From: Sipunculus nudus
Lineage: Eukaryota; Annelida; Sipuncula; Golfingiida; Sipunculidae
Direction: 5' to 3'
NCBI GenBank assembly: GCA_026874595.1
Contig: CM049313.1
Location: 60,682,659 to 60,746,658, forward strand
DNA: 64,000 bases
Each line of letters starts with the position of its first letter. Position 1 is the stretch's first letter. Positions 13,540 to 24,389 of the stretch are shown here, piece after piece. Below the pieces are notes generated by a model, which was given only the letters and a program-made list of their open reading frames with translations, was not told the origin of the DNA and made no database searches. The position numbers were made by a program, and so were the translations under genes.

Positions 13540-13700
13540 AAAACATATATAAATGGGATGCTGTTGGACACTCATATACTGCAGATATAAAGCTCCTTAT
13601 AAAATTGAACATTTGTTCTTCCGTTGTTCAGTGATTCAGCAATTTTGGACAGCAGTTTGTGATTTATGTTGTATATAACTGATTAATTTAAAGGATATTC
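13540..13700 (+). pseudogene. LINE C-terminal zinc-binding relic
   Basis: The plus strand encodes CRYKAPYKIEHLFFRCSVIQQFW, a pattern like the zinc-binding C-terminal segment of L1-type reverse transcriptases (C-x-x-C/K ... E-H-L-F-x-x-C ... FW). The frame is short and closed nearby. The flanking 12100-13540 contains AT-rich sequence with no recognised gene. Confidence 0.4.
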
Positions 13701-14332
13701 TTGAGAAAGTAAGAAAATAAGCTTTTTAAGGTTAATGTTTTACATTTATATCATACCTGAAACTAGTGGGTTAACGATAGATGGGAGTATAAAATGCAGG
13801 GGAAAATGAAAGTTGAAGTCAAAATGGAAAAATGTATAAATATATATCACTCCAAAGTAATCATTTGGATTTAAAAAAAAAAACAGGTAGAGTAAATTAT
13901 CAATTTATTGGGATCGTTGATGTATCCTATAAAAATTATAAAAAAACGAGTTTCATCGGGTCGCCAATTGATATATTCGAAAGAAGTATGCGCCCGAGTC
14001 CTTCCCTGTATATAGATGATTATTTTCTTTTAAAGATTTGTAATTGTCAAAATAGACATTTGAAAATATTATAAATGCAGCATGGTTCTTTAAAGAAACA
14101 CACAAATCTAGAGCATCTCTACCATTATACATAGCACAACACCAGCCACGGTGCATAGTTCATGCAGGTACGTACGTGTTTCAGACAAGATAGCTCGGAT
14201 ATTTTTTCTTTGCCCTTTTAATCTGGGAGCCAGTGACCTAAAGGGCCTTAAAAGTTGAGTTAGTTGCACAACATTACTTTTAATGTCTTTGAAAGAGCAA
14301 TTTTTCAGCTTTCTTGTGAGACCGGGTGTCAC

Positions 14333-14810
14333 TTGCTACCATCACAAGGAAATTGTAAGCAATTTAACCAAATGATAAGTTGATTTCAAAAGGGCCCCTA
14401 ATAAAATATCATCATCGAAACAGCTCATCATTTCCGTTGGTAGCCCCCTCAGAATGCGTTTTTTTCTAGATTTGTATCTTCAGCACAACAAAATAACATT
14501 CATTATTTTTGGCAAATATAGAAATTAAGTTTTCCGATTTATCTTATGTGACTCTAATTTTCTTATTAATTGGGTATTTCACTCTTAATGTCTACACAAG
14601 AATAAATATAATTTTTCTTATCAACCTGGTGCAATATAAAATAAAAAGTGTAAATGTGAGAAGCACACATCTTCTTTCCAATAAAAAATAAATAAATAAT
14701 AATATAATATTTATATAATCATATTAAAGAATTATATTTCAAAGAATTTTATGTATTGTTATCATAAGATTGAGGGACTTTTTTCCAGCTGTAAGTAAAT
14801 TATGGCCGTA
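14333..14810 (+). repeat. Dispersed repeat, copy 2
   Basis: The second copy of the unit at 651-1170, same orientation, about 13.7 kb away. Matching blocks begin at CTACCATCA and end near a TTTTTTCCAGCTGTAAGTAAA segment that corresponds to TTTTTTGCAGTTTTAGGTAAA in copy 1. Differences are spread throughout. Confidence 0.6.
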
Positions 14811-15829
14811 TCCGTAATTGGTTCGCATCTAAAACCAATTATACTAAACCGGTTGACTTTAGTCTCGAAGTAGTCCGCTTTGCGTGCGCACTTTAGTCCG
14901 CTTTACAAAAGCCTAAATGGGTTTATCTAACACATCGCCCCTGGTTTTTAATCAGATTGAGGTCTGCAATGGAGCACTCCCTCGTGCAGCCCATGCTCGG
15001 GAAGCATCAATGGGAGCGGTCAAGGCCGTTCGTTGAAACTGGACACGTTCGGACTGGAAGCGGATTTGCATGTACTAGAATATACCCATATCAGTACCTG
15101 CATCCACACTTTTCTTAAATTATGAGTAAGCACTGACATGGCGTGCGCGTTTGAAATGCACTGACACAAATGTGGCGAGGGGTGAGATGTTCCGCGTCCA
15201 AAATCGTCCCAACGATTAACGCGCAACATGATTCACTTGTGCCAAAATTGCCGATATGGGCAGTGGTGAGAGGTTCCACCATGAAATAAGTATCATGCTA
15301 TTCAATTTTTATTGCTGAATAAGACAGATATAACGTGGTGTAGAAAACTCATCTTTGCCGTGAAAGCCAGCCAACGTCCTGAAGTAGTGGTCATTTGTAT
15401 TAAATTACCTTAAAATTTCAGGATACTTAAATGCAGAAAAATATAGAACTGGCATATCTGAGTCTAGGCCATATTTTCCTCCAAAACTAAAGGAGTTATC
15501 AATGCAAAATTTCTGTTGCTAGACCATAGTATAATTAGACCCCACATACATGTATATATAGTACAATTCCAAGTCCTTGAGGTTTGAGTCAAGATCCACT
15601 TTCCATTGAAAGCCGATTCCAATGTGAATCTCATTTTTAATACAGGTATTAAATATATATTTTAGAATTTTTACGTTCATTTGTACATGCTGTACATCTC
15701 ACCGTTAAATTTAACCGAACTTGAGCTTAGAAAATAATTAAAGTTTAATTTTTTATACCTTATATTATGTTCGCAGTTCCCTTTTGCAATGTGGCGAGGT
15801 GGGGGAGGGGGGTCTCAGATTCTGTCACT

Positions 15830-15852
15830 CACACACACACACACACACACAC
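15830..15852. repeat. (CA)n microsatellite
   Basis: CA repeat, with a second short CACACACAC block near 15883. The open frames over it are artefacts. 14810-15830 holds no recognised gene. Confidence 0.85.
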
Positions 15853-15859
15853 AGTCCCT

Positions 15860-17915
15860 TGCAGTAGGTTACATGCCCCCCTCACACACACACAGACACA
15901 TTTTATCCAAGAATTTTATCCAAGGGCTGGGCAAGTGTTTTCAGGTTTCAATTTTTTTAAAATATCGGTATCCATAAACTGAAGAAACATACAACAAATG
16001 AAACCAGATTTTGATGCCAGAGACATAAAAAAATATTAAAAGTGAATAAAATACATTGTCATTATTAAAATCGTCTAAAATATACATAGAAGAACAATCA
16101 TATTTATCAATGATAACAGTTAGTCTCCCAAAACAACATACATATTTGTCATGGTTCTGTTTCATTCCACATACCAAGCCATTGCTCGGAGAGAGCGTGG
16201 TGGAAGGTGGGTCCACACCGTCGTACCACGGCCTATTAGAAGACGCGCTCCTGCGTCCAGGGGCGACACACATGCGTCTAAAATCTGTATGCACTAGATA
16301 AACTTAATCGATGGCTGTTTCGACAGCCAATGTTCTTGTGAGTAAATATATATTTAGATATTTCCTACAACATTATCGTGTCTTCTTCATACAGGAATTA
16401 ATACATCGGCAATTGAATGAAACTATCTTTATCGCTGTCATTTTCTTCCCGGATATTCCAGAACCGGCGTACCACAGACGATTCATGTCAATTGTTGCCA
16501 TAACACAAGGCATCTGGATTTTCAGAGAATCCATGTACTTTGAACGACGTGTATGTGCATATTCATGACATCATATTACGCTTATATGCAGTATAATACT
16601 AGCCTTATCACAGTCTCTGGCCCTGAAAACATGGATTCCTCGTCTGTCAAGTATGCATGTGTATTGGATGATTAAATTATTGAGAGATAAAGATTTCCCT
16701 ATATGCACTTATTTGTGGGATAAGGGTAATCCTAAATTATATCTTAATAGCGCTGTAGATAAACTTAACACAGTTGGGCCTGTCACTGATACTTTTTGAA
16801 AGGGCCTGTTGCATGTTTAACAAAATCACGGGCAACTTATTATATTGCCGTTGGACACGAAAGTGATCGTGATCATTGGAAATCCATCCACCCTGTGTTG
16901 CTTTCAAACAACCCATATGCATCGACTTCTAAGATGATGCCCTGGTCTAATACATCTTGATCACTTCTGTGCCTGGAGTTCCAGTTATTTTCCTTTCAAT
17001 TATTTATTTAAATCATTCTCTGTAATGTAAATGAGAAGGGATTTATGTGACACTTAGTTTTTAATATGAATCGCGGAAAAGACACTTGATTTAATGATGA
17101 CATAAAAATATTCAGGACGTATGTCGTCGTTCTTCTTTAGAATGTAACAAAAGATTTGACAATGGTATTGTCCAAATTATTTTAACTATCGGGCGCTTAG
17201 CATTAGACCAAAAAAAAAGATAATGATAAGAACATTCCTTATATAAATATGTATACCAATAAATTGAAATTTGTATAAAAAATACAGTTTTAAAGGTGTC
17301 ACTTATGTGATTAGTTAATGAAACCGGTTTCTATAATATGTGAAGCAGTAGGCAAACTTTCAGTTTAGACAGCGCACTTCAGATGGCACTGCAGGAATGA
17401 CCACATGACCCGTCTTTCCTTCAGTGTAAACAACATGCTACCAGCAGATGACACTCATTTGACGTCCTTGTTTAATGTTGGTATTGGTCATTAGTACTTA
17501 GGCTACATTTTATGCTGGAATGACACTAAACTGGTACACAAGTACCATCCAAATAGTTACTCTAGTTCTTTAGTGATTCTTTGATGATCACGTTTCAACA
17601 TAAATTAGTTTCAAGGCATGCTGATGACATTACAGAGCTGGCTTCCTATGTTACAGGTAGTCCCACCCTGCATGTTATATTGCTTGATTTTACATTTCTT
17701 ATTTGTCTTTAGGAACAGATTTGTAGTTTTCGAACTAAGATTTTTTCCGTTGGTTGTAAAACGGTTACAAATTGGAACTGATAGGTAATACAATTAAATA
17801 TAAGCACAGTCATTCCGGAAACAGATGATTGCAGAAAGACTTCACTTTATATGTCATAAAGGGGTTACCTTTGTTGTAAAATTTATGAACTATCAAATTT
17901 ATATGTGTAATATAT
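15860..17915. other. No supportable gene
   Basis: Short frames only. The block at 16620-16800 (plus) reads for about 50 codons with residues such as LRDKDFPICTYLWDKGNPKL and could be a LINE relic, but no diagnostic motif is present. Confidence 0.4.
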
Positions 17916-17920
17916 CATGC

Positions 17921-18175
17921 TTAAAACACCCTACTAGTATTTGATATGAAGGCCTCATAAACATATGCACAGTATGTATATTTGTTAGCTGAGATAATTA
18001 CTTTCATTTGACGACCGTTTTGGTAACAGTTCATCGCAGGTTTCCCGTTTAACATTCGTATCTCGCCATGTATATTATATGCAGAATGAAGTTCCAATAT
18101 ACATGTATCCGTTCCAAATTCCTGTGTTTGTTCATTTTCATCCAAAACTGTGACATAAACATAGCTCTCAAACAC
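17921..18175 (-). CDS. Unrecognised protein-like fragment, possible terminal exon
   Basis: A minus-strand frame of about 84 codons ending at a TAA, with balanced composition, three Cys and alternating hydrophobic/polar pattern (segments such as SYVYVTVLDENEQ and GRQMKVIISANKY), suggestive of a beta-rich domain. It lies about 570 bp downstream of, and on the same strand as, the GTPase gene A, but frame and splice signals do not tie it to that gene. The upstream border lacks a convincing acceptor. I cannot name the family. It could be a last exon of another gene or a relic. Confidence 0.33.
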   Translation of the reverse strand: MFESYVYVTVLDENEQTQEFGTDTCILELHSAYNIHGEIRMLNGKPAMNCYQNGRQMKVIISANKYTYCAYVYEAFISNTSRVF

Positions 18176-18746
18176 AGTTACGCGTTAAAACTCGGGTCAG
18201 TCACACTGTTTCAAACCTTTCACACATATAGCGCCTACATTGCCTGAGACTGTTTTAGAATGTTTTGACATACCTCAATCCCCCCCCCTCCCCCCCCCCC
18301 CCCATCCGTCCTTCACGTCCACTCCCTTCTGTATCCGAGCAAAATACACCCAGCCGTCCTATTAACCTATAACTGATCCTGTGTTGGTAGGAGTGTTATA
18401 CTAAATCGCTCTGCTGTTATCCCTCTCGTTACACCATGAATGCATCAAAAAGACGAAAAGAAGAAACGATATATATTTATTAGAATTCTACAAAATGTAA
18501 TGGTGTCTACTGATTAGCAATAGCAATCTTGAATAGCAATTGCAGTATTCACAGGTGAATGTCTGTTCCGCGGAATTCGTAGAAAACCCAATGTCCCCTG
18601 TATACAGGTTCCCTGTCAAATATTTACTGAAGCTGTAAATCAGCAGGTAGATTAATGCCAAACGTACATGTCACACCAGGTCAATCACATATTGACTGAA
18701 CCGCACACATTTGTATTCCCTGTGTAATGGTTTTCCCCTGACATTT

Positions 18747-20376
18747 TCACATGAGATGACAGCCATTGTTGGCTGATCGTTTGGCATCTGAAAAAAGGCA
18801 TAATAATCTTATTAAGGACAATAATAAGCTTAAAAACATGAAGCATACAGACCACAAGAGTGTCGCCATTTTTGCAACGCTGGCCTTTCATTGTCAGATA
18901 TTCTGCTCAAAATTGTTCAAATATGATTGAAATAAAGAGCTAACTTTTTAATTTTAGAAATTTAACCAAATTTAAACCTAAACCATCTCTTCAAATAAAA
19001 GTGAGGAAGATGATTACCATTCAAAATTTTTTCAAAGACAGCATTCACATTTTCCCCCGTCAATGCAGAAAACTCATTAAGAGTAATTTTTATGCCGTAG
19101 TGTCCTAAAAACAAACAGATGCATGCTATCAATTAAAGATCTCCTTGTAGGACGCTTTACCAGCAGGAAACAAATCTTGGAAAAAATCCACATAAACAAA
19201 TACCATTTTCAGAGTGATTTTAATAGTATAATAGTACCTGCAGTAATTGGACAATTTAAAAATGACAAATTAGGAGGGATTTCATACACGAATGTTTCAA
19301 AATTATTACTGGTAACATTTGGTTTACCTTCAGTCATAGCTATGTCAGCATCGCGTATCCATTGACAGTTTATCTTAGTCTCGGGATTATACATAAGATC
19401 GGTTTTATTTCCGACAATGTAAACACGTTTTGCTCTCTCGAAAACATCCGCAGTCTTGAAGAATGGCATCCAAACTTTGTAAACATTTTTGTAGGACGCT
19501 TCGTTGTCCACCGCATACACCATCATCACAATGTCAACATTGTCCAAATGCCTTCAATGAAATACGATCATGGCAATATTATTTTAAATAACATATATTT
19601 GTTTGTTATTTCATTTTGTGCGGTTGCCTATTTAGACATATTTAATGCATGTAGAAAAAATAACTAAAATCTTGTTCTTTGTGCGTCTAAATTATAACTT
19701 AGGCTTTCGAATAAAATCTATGGTTGCAAAAATTCTATTAGTATACTTTATATAACCAATATGATCCCTTTTATTTAAACGAGGAGTCGGTGTTACGCAC
19801 ATCCATGTGCCATTTTTTTGGGCTTAAGCATTGGCCTTAACTTTCACATTCTAAGGAAAACTTCAACTCAATTGTTGCAACGTTTACTGAGCAATATTAT
19901 TATTTTAGGTTTTACCACTCTCATCTTACGTCTTGACCAGATCCATGTTTTTCTCAAGGCCCGCTGTGTCATGAACACAAAGGTGGTAGATTTGGTTATC
20001 TATCGTAGTTTCAATATGGAAAACCCCAACGCCTCGGGACTCATTGTGATCAGACGAAATTGTCTCCCCGAGGATCCTTTTCCTTATGGACGTTTTACCA
20101 ACACCTGAAGCTCCGGTAAGAATCACTTTAAGGAAATCAATTAAAAAAATAAAGTACAAATGTTAGCATTAAAAATAAAAAAAAATATGATAATGGCAAC
20201 AAAAACGATAATAATAAATGATAATAATAATAATAATACTTATAAAAATAACAGACATAATAATATTAACAAAATAATAAAATAATAATATTAATAAACA
20301 TAACTTTAATAATTATAGTAGCTAAAATGATAATAATAATAACAAAAAATAATAAAAATAATTATAATAACAACAA

Positions 20377-20423
<47 letters not shown>

Positions 20424-20473
20424 TTGATAATAATTATAACAATCTATAATAATAATAATAGTTATGACAAAAC

Positions 20474-20510
<37 letters not shown>

Positions 20511-21247
20511 TGATAATACAACAAAAACAATAATAATGATATAATAATAATAAAACAAATAAGAAGAAGAAGAACAAAATTAATAATAATAAGAAAAAAA
20601 ATAATAATAATGATAATAATTCTAGCTCAGGCTCTTAATACAGTAAAAGCAGTTTCAGCTGAACGAGCTGAATAGCAACTTATTTTTATAAGGTGGAAAT
20701 ATCAGGCAATCCTGACAGCCGAATATTCCAATATTGTCCAGTATCACAATCCAAGCGGGGGAAATAAATAAATTAAAACTTCATTCACAGGCCCTTAATA
20801 CTTATGTATTTCAATGGCTGTGCGAAGAATTCTGCAAGTGATATTTTGTTTTATGAATGAGAATGGCGATACTTGCATATATATGCAGGTATACTTCTAA
20901 TTTATCCTTTTCAAATTAGAATGAAAAGTGTTTTAGAAATCCTTAAACTAATATGTCCGTGTATGCGATAACGTAATGAATGTTATTTGCCTCAGGCACA
21001 ATATACGCATACAGGATTTACAAGCTGGGAATCCCGGGCAAAAATTACAACAGTCCGTAGTGTTTGGGGGGGGGGGGGGGGGAGTGTGATGCATGGATCG
21101 AGATTTACCATCAAATGTTAATGGCCTGGATTGGGAACATTTTGATTCCTTGTATACATTTAAATAAATATTATTACCTTTAAACTTTATCCTGTTACTC
21201 CTGGTTTGCAGACATTCGCCAGAAGTTACGTTTTTCAGAAGACTCAT
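18747..21247 (-). CDS. Gene A: divergent Ras-superfamily small GTPase, five exons
   Basis: Predicted minus-strand exons 21247-21178, 19930-20125, 19328-19551, 19018-19104 and 18747-18787, all with GT..AG borders and matching phases, give 205 residues. G1 P-loop GASGVGKTS is at residues 28-36, a T-rich switch I near 63-64, G3 DTAG at 76-79, G4 NKTD at 137-140 and the G5 region FSALTGEN at 175-182. The last four residues, CHLM, fit a CaaX prenylation box, so membrane attachment is inferred. Length and motif spacing suit a Rab/Ras-like GTPase, but the subfamily is not recognisable. The start is the ATG at 21247; a possible acceptor (TTTTTGGCAG) just upstream would allow a 5' UTR intron. Reading through the exon 4 donor instead gives an alternative end at 18962. 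A minus-strand AATAAA lies at 18476-18481. Its neighbour, gene B, is divergent and looks paralogous. Confidence 0.75.
20170..20625. repeat. (TAA)n microsatellite region in intron 1 of gene A
   Basis: About 450 bp dominated by AAT/TAA triplets with interruptions, within the first intron of the minus-strand GTPase gene. The long Tyr/Leu-rich open frame across it is a repeat artefact. Confidence 0.9.
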
Positions 21248-21921
21248 TTTGGTCTCTGCCAAAAACACATTATAATTTGTACCCGTGTTCGATTGTTACG
21301 ATTGTTTCCGATAAATACCGGTATTCTTTATTATTTTTTCTGTCACTAATGCTCCTTCATAAACTTTACAGATTTTTTTTATATTCTACACAAGATCTTA
21401 TGGCGATTATAGATGTCAAACGAATTTATAGCATCACCTGCATAAACAGAAAGACAGGTATTCCATCGTTAAGTCTGATGATTACTCATTTATGTTAAGA
21501 ATTAAACAGTATTTGAAAATTAAAACCTACCTTTTGGTCAGATGTTGACTTCTGAATTGGTTATATATAGCGTCCCTTTATATAAGTTTAACATGTCAAT
21601 CATGTTCTGAGCGGGAGAGTGATTGGTGAAACTATTCTAGCCTCAGGGATAGGCCAATGTGTCTTTTAAAGAATGCACACTATGAGTATCGAAGGACAAC
21701 GGTGGTTTGATTACATGTGTGTGGTTACAGTCACAAAATAAAGATGTTCTGCTCTGGAGATGGTGAGTCACATACATGTGGATATGATTAATAACGGTAG
21801 GATTGCTAAAGTGTCGGTAATGCAAACGAGAATTGTATAATATACGGTAGAACTCCTGTATAAATAAAAAATCAAAGTATTATTACAATCAACATTATAC
21901 TAGTATATATATATTTGTGTT

Positions 21922-21922
<1 letters not shown>

Positions 21923-21975
<53 letters not shown>

Positions 21976-21976
21976 A
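21923..21976. repeat. (AT)n(GT)n microsatellite
   Basis: AT repeat to 21960 continuing as TG repeat, between genes A and B. Confidence 0.9.
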
Positions 21977-22035
21977 TTTGCGACATCTGGACACTGTTCC
22001 ATACCGAAACCTTTTTTCTCTGTAGTATGTTTTGA

Positions 22036-22138
22036 AGTGTGGCCCACCAAAGATTTCTGCCAACTGTCGGCTGTCGCTCTTGTTGATAAGTTCTACCTTT
22101 TCTTTGAGAGCAAGGTCATGTCTTTTCTTGGTCGCCAT
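22036..22138 (-). pseudogene. Tigger/CENP-B-type transposase N-terminal fragment
   Basis: On the minus strand an ATG at 22138 opens MATKKRHDLALKEKVELINK followed by a few more matching residues (RQLAEIFG). This is the beginning of the helix-turn-helix DNA-binding domain typical of pogo/Tigger transposases and CENP-B-like proteins. The frame is lost immediately after, near 22036, where the recognition helix should continue, and an (AT)n tract follows. It is therefore a short dead fragment. Its position in the shared promoter region of genes A and B is notable. Confidence 0.6.
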
Positions 22139-22623
22139 AATAGATAAATTTATCGGTACAGAGTTGAATGCGAAACATTTTATACATGTCATGATGTTTG
22201 TTTTGTATCCTTACTGTATAGGTCAGTTGTGCAAAGTTTGCAGACTGTTTTTTGTATGATATTCATGTGATCACAACTACATTTAAGAAAGAAAAAAGGC
22301 TCAAATTTGCCTGTAAGTGGTTATGTGACATAATCATTTTGACAATTTGATGCTTACCCGTTATTTAAATGGGAAATTTGCTGATCAGATCCGACTCGCA
22401 CCAAACAAACATACGCAGGGTTACACCCATGCCTTCGAGCACACGGATGAGCCTGTGCGGTGTACGGCGACACTGCCATGCTGCGTGTCAAGCATCTCAG
22501 TCGCGGTTGAGCGGCGGTTAAGCGGTTCACCGTTATCGGGGCATTTATTAACGGACAGGAACATGTGAATAACTTTTGAAAAAACATTATTTCATTTTTG
22601 GTTCATGTTTGTTAAGAAAATCT

Positions 22624-24257
22624 ATGATCCTAGTTGCATTTTTATTCATGATTTTTGTGCATTTTTGTTGCACTGACGGTGAGTGTATCTTATTCTGATA
22701 CATGAGTGAAGTGGGTAGCTTCAGAGAAGCAATAAACGTTCTCGTGTTCACTTGATCTGCATTAGTTTGGAGATAGTCTGGAAAAGGTTTGTCAATCTTT
22801 CAGAACTGTGATGTTCACATCTGAGAGCTATTAATACTGCTGTATTATTATTAGCAGTAGAAATTCTTCACCAATATTAAGAGGAATTTCCTACATGAAA
22901 TTGTTTTATTTTCACTATTGTTATCTGCAAATCGTTACCCGTGAGCATTTGGTTCTTGGACTGCTTTTAATATTCATGCATGGTGTTGACACCAGTGTCA
23001 GACACTAATGATGTTTGCCTTACAAATATGAAATGGAAATTACGTCAGGCCTCGGTAAACGCCTTGTGTCACTCTAACGAAAAAGAGGTATTCAATTTAA
23101 ATTTAGGCGTGTGTTTTCTAATTAATAAGTTATTTTCACCCAACCACCTGTTTCTTTCCATACCCATGTGGACCATATACCATAAATACCAATCAGTGCG
23201 AAAATACGTAACTTCACGGAGGCGGGTGTGTCCAAGAAATGATTATTTATAGGTTTAGTATTAACTTTAACATAGGACAACCCTGGACACTGTGCAAATC
23301 ATTTTACTTCTTTGTAATAAATATGTCTTGCGAAATAATAGGCTGTTCAGATTTTCTACGAGTAAAAAGTAGTATTTGTCATTATGCATTGACCTAGTTC
23401 AAGTTACATCCAATTTATATTGTTTGATTTTAACCCCAGGTTGATTTGTGCTCTTTTTCAAGTAGTTGATCTAGCTTGGTTTATAAATTCATATTCACTT
23501 TAACAGACTTGATACATTTAGGCATTCTTACTTATTTCAACAATATGTTACTGGATTGCACCGCAATTATAATATCTTCCAGGTGAGACATTACTCATAT
23601 GTGAAGATAACCTGGTACTCTAGTCTATAATAATAATAATTATAATAATGATACATTTTAATATACGATTGAGTTAAAGTAAGAAAATAAAGTATCCATG
23701 TATTATGTGACCTGAAGAGGAATTCAATCTGTTTCAAGTGGTAGTGTGTGTTATACATCTATAATATGCCTGTGCTTTTTATTTCATTTTTTTCTGTTAA
23801 CAGGTGACACAAAGCAATCCGACGTCAACCAGGAGACAGGCATTACCAGTAAGTAAAAGGAAGTTGTATTTTCTTCTCTATGTATAGACATATAGGAATA
23901 TAAGTCTAGGATGTATATAATATGTTTAAATGATTCAACAACACCGTGGTGGCAAATTTTTTTCAACTGTTATGTAAGTTCTAAGATTACATACATATTG
24001 GGGATTAAACTGGCCGATTTTAACCCCAAATAGAATAGTATAAAAAAATTTAACCCTTGGAGCTTAAAGAAATACATCTGCCATCAAGGGTAACAGTTTT
24101 AAATAGACAGTTTTTCTTTTACCTTAATGATTTTTGAAAAGCTTAAAGAAAACTGAGTCTACCAAGCACAAAGTCTTGTGACATGGGTTGAACATGAAAT
24201 AAAAATAACTTCTATTCTGTTCAGTGTCAAATAGAAGTCCAAGTCATTTGCCTAGTG

Positions 24258-24294
<37 letters not shown>

Positions 24295-24334
24295 ACAACA
24301 TTCTTTTCATACAACATACTTATTTCCATAATGA

Positions 24335-24389
<55 letters not shown>

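Larger units (their letters stand above)
21248..22623. promoter_or_regulatory. Divergent intergenic region between genes A and B
   Basis: This 1.4 kb separates the two start codons of the head-to-head GTPase-like genes, so the promoters of both should lie here. It contains an (AT)n/(GT)n tract (21923-21976), a transposase fragment, and a patch at 22390-22560 that is visibly richer in CG dinucleotides (e.g. GTCGCGGTTGAGCGGCGG) just upstream of gene B. No TATA box at a convincing position was identified. Promoter function is inferred from arrangement only. Confidence 0.4.

Noticed and set aside
18962-19104. Gene A ending by read-through with tail GNHLPHFYLKRW
   Set aside because: The alternative with the 41-nt last exon uses strong splice signals, gives a CaaX end and matches gene B's architecture; read-through kept only as an alternative.
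20322-20558. Tyr/Leu-rich 78-codon frame
   Set aside because: Translation of the (TAA)n microsatellite in intron 1 of gene A.
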